Source: Desulfobacteraceae bacterium (GTDB lineage Bacteria > Desulfobacterota > Desulfobacteria > Desulfobacterales > Desulfobacteraceae). Taken from it: 11,765 bases of DNA. The notes beneath the pieces were generated by a model. It was not told the origin of the DNA and ran no database searches. It saw only the letters and a list, made by a program, of their open reading frames with translations. The first letter of the stretch is position 1, and every line of letters begins with the position of its first letter. The DNA is taken from contig WFQS01000699.1 of assembly GCA_015486915.1 (NCBI GenBank), positions 1 to 11,765 on the forward strand, given 5' to 3'. This document shows positions 1 through 8,053 of the stretch, one piece after another. Position numbers and translations under genes: made by a program.

Positions 1-47
1 AAAATAATTTACGCATCCTGTTTGCCCTTTTGCCCGTTTTCTCTGTT

Positions 48-88
48 GTGATAACAGGCACATAGTTCGACTATGCACCTGTCATCAC
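48..88 (-). terminator. Long hairpin downstream of the exporter/two-component operon
   Basis: Two 18-nt arms (48-65 and 71-88) around a 5-nt loop TTCGA. Fifteen of 18 positions pair by Watson-Crick rules. The three remaining positions are A·C on the plus strand, so they become G·U wobbles in the minus-strand transcript. The structure is therefore fully paired only as RNA read in the direction of the operon ending at 129. No U tract follows on the minus strand, so a classical intrinsic terminator is not shown. It may be a 3' stabilising stem or part of a Rho-dependent end. The rest of 1-128 shows no gene. Confidence 0.5.
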
Positions 89-128
89 GCCTTGAAAACG
101 AACAAAAGTACTGCACGATATACGTATA

Positions 129-1502
129 TTATTTTCTTCCAGTTCCCTTACTTATTGCTGACTCCGGTATCGCCAGAAGGGTCTGCAGTGCAATGAGGTT
201 TTCCCTCTGCATCTGATCCAGGTTAATTTCTTCTTTACGTTTTTTAATCCAGGTCGTTTCCATATTTAAAAAAGTTAAATCATCAATATCTCCACGCTGA
301 TACGCCGCCCGTCCACTGATAACCAGTTTTTTCAGGTCTGGCAGATATTTTGCAAGTTGCTGTCGCTGTATTTCTATAATGCCGTGCAAACGAATTAATT
401 TATCAACTTCCATGGAGGTATGATCAAGGCGTGCTTGATATTCCCTGCGCAATTGTTCGCGTGTTGCCCTTTCCACAGCAATTGCTCCCCTGTTCGCCGA
501 GAAAAATGGTAAATTCAAGCCTATGTTGAATCCATTTGTATAGATACTTCCGGTATCACGTGCATGACTGATACCGATACTGATCGATGGAAACTGCGAT
601 AAAATAGCTGCTCTTACCCTGGCTTCCTGGCTGTTATAGCCGGCCTGAAGGGCGAGAAGGTCAGGCCTCCGTTTGGGCAGATTTTTTATTTCCATACGCA
701 GTTTTTCAGAATCAATCAGTACTGGTATGGGGGACAAACGGATTTCCAGTAAGTTTCCAGGAGCCAGGCCGAGTAATAGATTCAATGCATAACCGGTATT
801 ATTGCAGGTTTGTTTCAATTGCGTTATCTGGCTTGATATATCGAGAAGAGCGGTTAAATCCGTTCCTGTAACATCAAAAGTGACATCACCGCTGAGCAGT
901 GCCCTGTGAGAATTCTGGTAGCGTTGAAGATAAAGGGCTTTCATCTTATGTAACAGGTTAATCTGCCGGCGTTGGTCATATAGACGTACAGCAAGTGAAC
1001 GTGCCTTCTGGCTCACCTGCCACTCCTGCCATAAAAGTTGCAGCCTGGTTTTATTAAGTGCCTGTTCTTTGATGCTGATTCGAGCTTTGCGGTTAATTAA
1101 CGGAAGAATATCGTAACTAAGGGCCATACTCAGGGCATTGACAGTACCAATGGTGTTCACCACAGGATGATCAAGGTTTGCTGACAACTGAGGATCTGGA
1201 AACATACGGGCTGAATACAATTGTGCTTTTGCCACTCCAAGCCGCTTGCGCTGTGCTTTGAGATCCGGATTATTGCGTACTGCAAGAGCTGATATTTCAG
1301 CTGGACTCAGCCCTTTCGCCGGATCAATACCATGCCATGCCCCGGGTGATAACAGCCCATGGATCTCAGGTACAAGATCGATGCTCCGGGGCAGAGGCTC
1401 AGGCTGATATTTCGCACATCCGCCAAGCAGAAAAATAATAGCGGTCACAATTATTAATTGATACGGATATTGATACAGTTTGTTCCATATTGTTTGTTTC
1501 AT
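129..1502 (-). CDS. TolC-family outer-membrane efflux lipoprotein (OMF)
   Basis: Predicted outer-membrane channel component of an efflux or export machine, of the OEP/TolC family (CzcC/CusC-like). From the chosen start the protein is 457 aa, usual for the family. It begins with a lipoprotein signal: a basic N-terminus, a hydrophobic stretch at about residues 15-26, then a lipobox ending in LLGGC with the acylated Cys at 29. Ala at +2 suits outer-membrane sorting. The mature part has the family pattern of an early helix with AQLYSARMFPDPQLSAN and paired long amphipathic helices rich in R, Q, A and L. The ATG at 1502 is preferred because it gives a compact signal peptide and leaves 14 bp after the kinase stop. 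An in-frame ATG at 1532 would overlap the kinase by 17 bp, and more distant starts up to 1628 lie well inside it. It is the last gene of the block. It probably serves the ABC permease encoded upstream, but no adaptor protein is seen, so this pairing is inference. Confidence 0.88.
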   Translation of the reverse strand: MKQTIWNKLYQYPYQLIIVTAIIFLLGGCAKYQPEPLPRSIDLVPEIHGLLSPGAWHGIDPAKGLSPAEISALAVRNNPDLKAQRKRLGVAKAQLYSARMFPDPQLSANLDHPVVNTIGTVNALSMALSYDILPLINRKARISIKEQALNKTRLQLLWQEWQVSQKARSLAVRLYDQRRQINLLHKMKALYLQRYQNSHRALLSGDVTFDVTGTDLTALLDISSQITQLKQTCNNTGYALNLLLGLAPGNLLEIRLSPIPVLIDSEKLRMEIKNLPKRRPDLLALQAGYNSQEARVRAAILSQFPSISIGISHARDTGSIYTNGFNIGLNLPFFSANRGAIAVERATREQLRREYQARLDHTSMEVDKLIRLHGIIEIQRQQLAKYLPDLKKLVISGRAAYQRGDIDDLTFLNMETTWIKKRKEEINLDQMQRENLIALQTLLAIPESAISKGTGRK

Positions 1503-1515
1503 TTTTTTTAATACC

Positions 1516-3195
1516 TTAATCCAGTTTCCCATAATTATTTTTCTCATTTTCTTCGCAACCGGCATGGGGATATGCTGCAAAACAGATGGAAACAGTGGTT
1601 CCAATGTCAGGAGTACTTGTGATATCAATATTTCCTTTGTGCAGTCTTACAATTTCCCTGCATATGCTCAGACCGAGACCAAGACCTTTTACTTTCTTTG
1701 ATCTGGACGTGTCTGCCCTGTAAAAGCGGTCAAAAATTTTATCAATATCCTTAGGGGCGATGCCGATACCGGTATCTTTTATTTTTATTATGAAAAATTT
1801 ATCCTTTTTATCAATGGCAATATCTATTTCTCCTTTTGGAACATTATATTTGACAGCATTTTCAAGGATATTGATTATAAGTTCTGCAACAGAGGAAAAA
1901 TTTCCGGAAATAACGGGCCTGTAAGAGGGTGATGCCGGTAAATTGATTCGTATATCCTTAAGATCTGCAAAAGGTGTTATTGTTTTTACTGCCTGACTGA
2001 TAACCTCGTTTAAATTTACAGGTTCCATTTTAAGAATAGTTCCCTCATCACTTAAGCGTGTCAGTGCAAGAAGTTTTTCAACAATTTCTGACATCATCCC
2101 TGCTGCAGTTCCAATGGATGCAAGTGCGGTTTTATACTCCTTGCTGCTTCTTTCCTTACGCAATGTAATTTCACTCTGGCTTAAGATAACGGATAACGGC
2201 GTTCTGAGTTCATGGGATGCATCTCCTGCCAGCTGTTTCTGGCGCTTGAATGATTTTTCAAGCCGCTCAAAGGTCTGGTTAAAGGAAACAGCAAGTTCCT
2301 TGAGCTCTTCAGGCACGTTTTTATGGTCTATTCTTTCACAAAGATTTGATTCGGAAATTCCCTTTATGGTATCAGATATCTGTTTTATTGGAACAAGGGC
2401 ATTTTTTGCGATTAAAAATCCGCCTGCAGCTGATATCAATAAAATAGAAAGAATGGAAATCAAAAGGCTTGACTGAAAATTATCTATTATATCTTCCAGA
2501 TCGTCCGTATCAAGACCGCATTGGATAATCACACCTTCTCCATGTTTTTTCAGCACGGAACTTTTGGCTTCATGCCTGTTTACACCGCTGTCTCCTGTGT
2601 CTATTAAGTCTTTTGCATTTTCAAAGGGTATAAAACGAAAATTAACCAGCCTGACTGTCCTGTTATTGAGATCTATGGTATGATATTTTATTGATTTTCT
2701 ATCTGAAAAAAACGGGAGCTCACGGTTTTTCAGTGATTTTGACTTTTCTATGACACTTCCGTTAAACCTGCGTATCTCAAAGAAATTTTTTGATCTACCT
2801 GAATTATAGTCATGCATGATTTCATCTGAGAAAATAAGTTCTGTTTTATTGTTTTCATTTCTGACAAGTGTGGCCAGAGCCTTTGCACTGGACAGAAGCC
2901 CTGAATCAACTGAGTCATAGATAATATTATCAATGCTGATGTAAAGGCCTAACCCGAGAGCAGGTAATATCACAAATAGAATGGCAATATAAAAGACAAT
3001 GATCCTTGCTTTAATTGAAGAATTTATCTTTTTCATTAAATAAGACCGCCCGTTTTTAAAAAAAAGCAGGGTTGTAACGAAAAAGAAATCTTCCCGTAAA
3101 AAATAAAATGTTTCCCTTATTGTCCAGGGCAGATTTTTTATTGAATAAAATATTTTTTTAATTAAAGAGAATATCTTTATCCTTGGGAAAAACAT
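1516..3195 (-). CDS. Sensor histidine kinase, CusS/heavy-metal-sensor-like
   Basis: Membrane sensor kinase partnered with the response regulator just upstream, 3 bp away. From 3195 it has 559 aa. A hydrophobic/basic N-terminal extension (1-53) is followed by TM1 (about 64-87), a periplasmic sensor region (about 88-242), TM2 (about 243-263), HAMP (about 264-316), an H-box ASHELRTPL with phospho-accepting His328, an N-box with Asn446 (ILENAVKYN), G1 DTGIGI (474-479), an F-box FDRFYR and G2 GLGLGL (504-509). All catalytic motifs are intact. The architecture resembles CusS-type metal sensors, but the signal cannot be read from sequence. The ATG at 3195 has a good Shine-Dalgarno (AAAGGA) overlapping the regulator's stop, which suggests translational coupling. 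Family members usually start near the internal ATG at 3036 (Met54), so the true start is open between these two. The end overlaps an alternative start of the OMF gene. Confidence 0.92.
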   Translation of the reverse strand: MFFPRIKIFSLIKKIFYSIKNLPWTIRETFYFLREDFFFVTTLLFFKNGRSYLMKKINSSIKARIIVFYIAILFVILPALGLGLYISIDNIIYDSVDSGLLSSAKALATLVRNENNKTELIFSDEIMHDYNSGRSKNFFEIRRFNGSVIEKSKSLKNRELPFFSDRKSIKYHTIDLNNRTVRLVNFRFIPFENAKDLIDTGDSGVNRHEAKSSVLKKHGEGVIIQCGLDTDDLEDIIDNFQSSLLISILSILLISAAGGFLIAKNALVPIKQISDTIKGISESNLCERIDHKNVPEELKELAVSFNQTFERLEKSFKRQKQLAGDASHELRTPLSVILSQSEITLRKERSSKEYKTALASIGTAAGMMSEIVEKLLALTRLSDEGTILKMEPVNLNEVISQAVKTITPFADLKDIRINLPASPSYRPVISGNFSSVAELIINILENAVKYNVPKGEIDIAIDKKDKFFIIKIKDTGIGIAPKDIDKIFDRFYRADTSRSKKVKGLGLGLSICREIVRLHKGNIDITSTPDIGTTVSICFAAYPHAGCEENEKNNYGKLD

Positions 3196-3198
3196 TTT

Positions 3199-3867
3199 TT
3201 ATCCTTTTAATATATAGCCTGCTCCACGTACAGTATGGATCAGTTTGGTTTTATATTTTTTGTCTATTTTATTCCTGATGCGGTTGATAAAAACATCAAT
3301 GACATTGCTGTCAAGATCAAAATCATAATCATAAATGTGCTCCGATATATAGGTCCTGCTTAGAACTTTGTTTCTGTTCATGACAAAAAGCTCAAAAATT
3401 GCATATTCCCTTGCTGACAATGAAATCTGATCATTTTCTCTTTTTATTTCACAGGAAGCAAGATCAATGTACAGATCACCTACCTGAACAATGCTTGTCT
3501 TTACATCGGAATTACGGCGCAGCAATGCGCGAATACGGGCAAGTAGCTCCTCAAAGTGGAATGGTTTTGTGAGATAGTCATCGGCTCCGCTGTCTAATCC
3601 CGATATTTTATCATCCATTGCATCCTTTGCAGTAAGCATGAGAACAGGCGTTTTAACACCTTTTTTGCGGATTGTTTTCAATATGGTAATCCCGTCAACA
3701 ATTGGCAGCATAATATCTAAAATGATAATATCAGACGGCTCATTTTCCGCCATGAAAAGCCCGTCTTCTCCGTTGTATGCCACGTCTGCGGCATAGCCTT
3801 CCTCCATAAGTCCTTTTTTAAGAATGTCTGCAAGGGATTTTTCATCTTCAACAATCAATATCCTCAT
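3199..3867 (-). CDS. OmpR/CusR-family response regulator
   Basis: DNA-binding transcription regulator phosphorylated by the adjacent kinase. It has 222 aa. The receiver domain (about 1-115) has acidic-pocket residues E7/D8, phospho-acceptor D51 in IIILDIMLP, switch Thr79 and the invariant Lys101 in LTKPF. The winged-helix effector domain (about 128-222) ends in the family hallmark TVRGAGYILKG. The start at 3867 is chosen because AGGAGT lies 7-8 nt upstream. A longer in-frame ATG at 3897 would add ten residues not typical of the family. It lies 76 bp after the permease gene, the largest gap in the block, so an internal promoter is possible though no clear one is seen. It is the natural candidate to bind the shared inverted repeats at 8756-8775 and 9662-9681, which is inferred from co-localisation only. 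Confidence 0.94.
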   Translation of the reverse strand: MRILIVEDEKSLADILKKGLMEEGYAADVAYNGEDGLFMAENEPSDIIILDIMLPIVDGITILKTIRKKGVKTPVLMLTAKDAMDDKISGLDSGADDYLTKPFHFEELLARIRALLRRNSDVKTSIVQVGDLYIDLASCEIKRENDQISLSAREYAIFELFVMNRNKVLSRTYISEHIYDYDFDLDSNVIDVFINRIRNKIDKKYKTKLIHTVRGAGYILKG

Positions 3868-3942
3868 GGTTTTTACTCCTTGAAAAATAAATTTCAAAAA
3901 TATGGAACAGATAAAAGTTTATACAGCATAATCGTTGATATT

Positions 3943-6732
3943 TTAAAGGTTTTTAAGTTCTTCCGCAATGGGACTGCGGGATATGATTTTTATCCCGGCA
4001 ACAGCAACAAGCGTGGATGATACGGCTGCTGCCGCAAGTATTCCCATATATACCCATGGTATAAAAAGATGATCAGGAGGAGGGTCAAAGACCCCGGTTA
4101 AAACCTTCACCAGAATTTGAGCGATCCCCAATCCCAGTAAAGTGCCCGTGATACCTCCCCCGGTGAGAATTAGCACGCCTTCGCTTCTGATAAAGGCATC
4201 AAGCTGACAGTTTTTTGCACCAAGGGCCTCAAGAATTGCAAAATTACGCCTTCTTTCCGTTAAACCAAGGGCAAGTATCAAGCCCGTTGATCCCATCACG
4301 AGCAGGACTGCAAAAAATAATTCCACACGGGTCAGTCCATGAAGATTTACAGAGGTCAGATTGGAGCTGATAAGCCGCTGCACCGAGTTTATATCATTTA
4401 CCTTTGCACCTGCAACGGATGCAACAGTTTTTTTCACTTCTGCGGCAAGCAGAGCAGGATCTCCATCACAGCGTATTAAAGTTGTCTCCCGTGTATTTGA
4501 GCCTGTTTTTTCTGCAATATAACCGGCATTGGCAACGAGGAACGAATCTTTTGGTGCAGTGGGAAATTCACGAACCACACCGATAAACTGGAAAGGCACA
4601 ATATGGTATTTGTGATCTGAAGCAAACTGCAGCCGCAAGTTAACTGCCTCTCCTTCTTGAAGCTGAAAATCCTGTTTTGTTTCTTCGGAAACAAGGATAC
4701 CATCGGGCCTTGCAGCCAGTTCAGCAAGGATATTTTTTGCATTTCCTCCGGCAAAATATGCATTTGACATATGTACGGTTTTATCCATTTGTAAAGGATC
4801 AATTCCGTAAATATCCTGGAGATCGTTTCCAACATAGGCAAACCTGTGCATCATGGTTTGCATGGCAGTAATCCCGGGAAGAGAATTTATTTCAGCAAGT
4901 TTACCATTAGAAAGAAGATTTACCGCACTTTCAATTTTCACATCAGCACCGTTTGTCAAATCAGCATCCACATGGGACTGAACATTATAAGTTGTATTAA
5001 ATATTGCAGTTGAAACGGCAAAGGAAACTGCAAGTGCCACAAAGACCATACCCCGGATCAGAAGTTTGCGCTGACGGATCAATGAAGCTGCAACTGTCCC
5101 TGAAAGATTTGCTGCAACGGGTTTTAACAGCTTTGAAAGCAGATTTTTCCCTTGTTTAAGACCGATATCGGAAAACCGTATTAATAGCAATACCCCTCCT
5201 GTCCATAGAAAAAAAGGGGCGATAAATGCTTCATAGTGAACAAAAATCTGTGCCACCCCTTCCGGAGCGATAACCACCTGATAACCCGTTGCTGCGTTGC
5301 GCCAGTATTCAAAACCTGCAATTGCCAGCATAAAAAAATCCAGGTAAAACTTCTGCCATAAACGGGTATTACCACGTCTTATAACTGGTTTTGACTCTGA
5401 AACGGTGAATTTTTTTGCCTGTCTCCAGGCAGGATACATAATTGAGACAACTGCAATAAAAAAGCCCGTTACTGCTGCACAGAATAAGGGTAACAATACA
5501 AATTTTTCGACAGATCCGCTGGCAACTGAATCTAAGGAAATAATCAAACCTGCTGCGGCAAGGGTCATGGCGATACCAAGGAGTACGCCGCCAGCCCCTG
5601 CAATAACAGCTTCCATGGCCTCAAATTTCAAAATCTGTGAAACAGATGCACCTCTTACCCGCAGTAAGGCCTGTTCATTTAAAAGGCGGTCTTGCCCGGA
5701 TGCCGCAATGGACAGGGTGAGGAAAACAGCAAGAATAACTCCGGGAAGCCCGAGAAAAAGAAAAAGTACCCGGGCGTAGAGTGCATCTGAACGTACACCA
5801 GCAAGGCGGGCTGCAAGGTTATTGCCAACCAGAGCTGTGCCTGAAATCCGAGCTTCAAAATTATTTGCCATACGGTTGACTGCAATAAAAGCTGCATCGG
5901 GGCTGTGGGGCAGATTATGGTTTATCCTTACATGGTATTGCATATGAACGCTGTCAGGACGAATTTTTATCTGGGGATCAAATATTTTATGCCATAAAAT
6001 CTCCGGCATAATCAGTACATTATCCGGAGGTGCCTGGGGTGCAATCCCCTTTGGAACTCCTATTGCCTGAAAAAGTGAGTCAGCATCGGGAAGATCAACC
6101 ACTCCATTCACTGTCACCTGAAAAGAAGCAAGCCCTTTTCTCTTGATTGTAACAATGTCACCTTTTTTTACATTAAGATTTGCCGCGGTCTGCTGTGCAA
6201 TGAGCACTCCCTGCCTGTCACCGGTCAGATAACGTATTTCAGCAGGAAACAAACGGCTGTAAAGCGGGCCTACTCCAATAATTTTGCCCGGCCCCGTAGT
6301 CTGTACTGTGTCTCCCGTACTTGCCGTCAAACCTGACACATCTGCGTAACCCACCTTTTCCAGCGCAGTACATGATGTTGTCTTTTTTATGGCAAGCCTG
6401 ACTTTTTCTGCATCGGCATTGGAAGAAACATTGGAAAGCAATACCTGCCAGTCCACCGGAACCATTGAAATAGCGCGTTTTGTCATGGAAACAGACGCGG
6501 ACACGATGAAAATTCCAAGACATGCAAGCAGGGTGATAGTTAAGCCCACGCCGATCATCGTTCCTGCAAGACGCTGGAATCTGCATATTATTATTCCTTT
6601 AAGCCATTTTATAAGAAAAAAAAGAGTGATTTTGCCGCCTTTACCGGCTTGCCCGCCTTTTGCCATTTTTTTTCTGCAAGGCGGCTGGTGTAAAATCATA
6701 TCCGTATCATGGCGGTTAATTGGAGAATTCAT
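3943..6732 (-). CDS. Large FtsX-domain ABC permease, ten-TM YbbP/MacB-like
   Basis: Inner-membrane subunit of a type VII (mechanotransmission, MacB/LolCDE/YbbP superfamily) ABC transporter, 929 aa. Visible order: a basic N-tail (1-50), TM1 (about 59-81), a large extracytoplasmic domain (about 85-320), TM2-4 (about 322-344, 373-396, 411-433), two middle TMs (about 463-477 and 500-520), TM7 (about 558-580), a second extracytoplasmic domain (about 581-800) and TM8-10 (about 803-824, 851-878, 890-914). Each half has an FtsX coupling segment: DRLLNEQALLRVRGAS near 348-363 and ERRRNFAILEALGAK at 826-840. It is therefore an internally duplicated permease. A strong RBS (AGAGGTG, about 5 nt before ATG 6732) supports this start, inside the last 17 bp of the ATPase gene. 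Family members move lipids, lipoproteins or peptides or transmit force in the periplasm. The substrate here is unknown. Confidence 0.9.
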   Translation of the reverse strand: MNSPINRHDTDMILHQPPCRKKMAKGGQAGKGGKITLFFLIKWLKGIIICRFQRLAGTMIGVGLTITLLACLGIFIVSASVSMTKRAISMVPVDWQVLLSNVSSNADAEKVRLAIKKTTSCTALEKVGYADVSGLTASTGDTVQTTGPGKIIGVGPLYSRLFPAEIRYLTGDRQGVLIAQQTAANLNVKKGDIVTIKRKGLASFQVTVNGVVDLPDADSLFQAIGVPKGIAPQAPPDNVLIMPEILWHKIFDPQIKIRPDSVHMQYHVRINHNLPHSPDAAFIAVNRMANNFEARISGTALVGNNLAARLAGVRSDALYARVLFLFLGLPGVILAVFLTLSIAASGQDRLLNEQALLRVRGASVSQILKFEAMEAVIAGAGGVLLGIAMTLAAAGLIISLDSVASGSVEKFVLLPLFCAAVTGFFIAVVSIMYPAWRQAKKFTVSESKPVIRRGNTRLWQKFYLDFFMLAIAGFEYWRNAATGYQVVIAPEGVAQIFVHYEAFIAPFFLWTGGVLLLIRFSDIGLKQGKNLLSKLLKPVAANLSGTVAASLIRQRKLLIRGMVFVALAVSFAVSTAIFNTTYNVQSHVDADLTNGADVKIESAVNLLSNGKLAEINSLPGITAMQTMMHRFAYVGNDLQDIYGIDPLQMDKTVHMSNAYFAGGNAKNILAELAARPDGILVSEETKQDFQLQEGEAVNLRLQFASDHKYHIVPFQFIGVVREFPTAPKDSFLVANAGYIAEKTGSNTRETTLIRCDGDPALLAAEVKKTVASVAGAKVNDINSVQRLISSNLTSVNLHGLTRVELFFAVLLVMGSTGLILALGLTERRRNFAILEALGAKNCQLDAFIRSEGVLILTGGGITGTLLGLGIAQILVKVLTGVFDPPPDHLFIPWVYMGILAAAAVSSTLVAVAGIKIISRSPIAEELKNL

Positions 6733-7393
6733 CTGTCACCTCTACTCTGCCGTATTGTATCTGCCATATCTTATCCATGCGGTTTGCAACTGCAGGATCA
6801 TGTGTTGCCACAACAAGCGCTGCATCTGAATTTTCAATGAAAGCAAGAAACACATCAAACATCTGTTTTGCCGTGGGGTGATCAAGCTGACCTGTTGGTT
6901 CGTCCGCTATGATCAGCTTTGGATCGGATGCAAAAGTTCTTGCCACGGCAACCCGCTGTGCCTGCCCCCCTGACAACTCTTCCGGTAATTTAAAGGCTAT
7001 TGATCCCAGTGAAATTTTTTCGATAGCTTCAAGGGCGGCAGCCCGGGCCTTTGATGGCTTTATTCCCTGGAGCAGAAGCGGCATTTCCACATTTTCCACC
7101 ACATTAAGGGATGCAATAAGGCTGTTGCTCTGAAAGATAATACTGATTTTTTCCGGGCGCAGATCTTTAATGGAGCCCAATGCCGGCCATGAAATCATAC
7201 CGGATGTGGGGCTGTCAAGCCCTGCCATAAGGTGCAGCAGGGTTGATTTCCCACTACCCGAAGGCCCCGTGATGGCAATACGGTCTTTTGGGAAAATGGA
7301 GCATGTAACCGATGCAAGCGCTTTTACAGGGATTTTCCCATGCTGCATATATGTGCGGCCAACATCGGCCATGTGGACAAATTTTTTCTTCAT
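6716..7393 (-). CDS. ABC transporter ATPase (LolD/MacB-type), canonical motifs
   Basis: Cytoplasmic nucleotide-binding subunit of the exporter, 225 aa. Motifs: aromatic A-loop region RTYMQHG, Walker A GPSGSGKST (43-51), Q-loop Gln88, signature LSGGQAQR (140-147), Walker B LIIADE (160-165) with catalytic Glu165, D-loop and switch His198 in VVATHDP. All are intact. The ADEPTGQLD context places it in the LolD/MacB/FtsE subgroup that pairs with FtsX-type permeases. Its ATG overlaps the stop of the preceding ATPase gene in an ATGA arrangement, and its own end overlaps the permease start by 17 bp. This indicates translational coupling of all three subunits. The two ATPases differ clearly in sequence, so a heterodimeric motor is likely. 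Confidence 0.93.
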   Translation of the reverse strand: MKKKFVHMADVGRTYMQHGKIPVKALASVTCSIFPKDRIAITGPSGSGKSTLLHLMAGLDSPTSGMISWPALGSIKDLRPEKISIIFQSNSLIASLNVVENVEMPLLLQGIKPSKARAAALEAIEKISLGSIAFKLPEELSGGQAQRVAVARTFASDPKLIIADEPTGQLDHPTAKQMFDVFLAFIENSDAALVVATHDPAVANRMDKIWQIQYGRVEVTDEFSN

Positions 7394-8049
7394 TTTTCCT
7401 TAATTCTCCCGTCGGATAAAACGATAATCCGGTCTGCATATTCTGCGACTGCATTGCTGTGGGTAACAACGACAACGGCGCTGCCTTTTTCCCGAAAAGC
7501 ATCCATAAGATGCAGTATCTTTTTTTCGTTTTCTGCGTCAACTTCTCCTGTGGGTTCATCGGCAAGAAGTATTTCAGGCCTTGCGGCCATTGCAACGGCA
7601 AGCCCTGCGCGTGCTGCTTCCCCGCCTGAAATATGCACGGGACGTGCGTAGCGCCGATGATTCAAACCGACAAAATCGACAAGTTCGTTTAAATATTTTT
7701 CATCAATTTTGTCGGCAAGGTGCATCTGAAGCCGGATATTATCCTCAATGGACAGGTGATCAAACAGATTTTTTGACTGAAGCATTATACCGATACTGCG
7801 TGCGCGTATTTTTCCACGCTCTGTCTCTGATTTTCGTGTCATTCGTTCCCCTGAAATTGTCACATATCCTCCATCAGGTTCATCAAGCCCCGAAAGGCAG
7901 GACAAAAGAGTGGATTTCCCACTGCCCGAAGGCCCCTGTACTGCAACTATTTCGCCGGCTTTAATGTGGAGGCTGACCCCTTTAAGCGCCAGTGTTTCCT
8001 CTTCTCCTGCATGGTAAAACCGGTAAAGGTCAAAGGCCTCAAGAAGCAT
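7390..8049 (-). CDS. ABC transporter ATPase (LolD/MacB-type), variant signature
   Basis: Second nucleotide-binding subunit, 219 aa from the ATG at 8049. That ATG is preceded by a consensus GGAGGT six nt upstream. A longer frame open to 8226 would overlap the upstream gene and is rejected. Walker A GPSGSGKST (39-47), Q-loop Gln91, Walker B ILLADE (160-165) and switch His197 are present. The signature reads ISGGEAARAG (140-149) rather than LSGGE/Q-xQR-VAIAR. The region after SGGE is altered, and the usual AIAR arginine is replaced (GLAVAM). This may make one composite ATP site less active, but SGG and Walker B are kept, so it is probably functional. Its stop overlaps the next ATPase start (ATGA). 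Confidence 0.92.
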   Translation of the reverse strand: MLLEAFDLYRFYHAGEEETLALKGVSLHIKAGEIVAVQGPSGSGKSTLLSCLSGLDEPDGGYVTISGERMTRKSETERGKIRARSIGIMLQSKNLFDHLSIEDNIRLQMHLADKIDEKYLNELVDFVGLNHRRYARPVHISGGEAARAGLAVAMAARPEILLADEPTGEVDAENEKKILHLMDAFREKGSAVVVVTHSNAVAEYADRIIVLSDGRIKEK

Positions 8050-8053
8050 TGCA

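Noticed and set aside
1503..1628. Longer start for the OMF gene at 1628
   Set aside because: It lies deep inside the kinase gene and would place over 40 residues before a normal lipoprotein signal peptide.
5405..5779. Plus-strand open frames inside the permease, ATPase and kinase genes
   Set aside because: They are antisense shadows of well-supported minus-strand genes, without RBS or domains.
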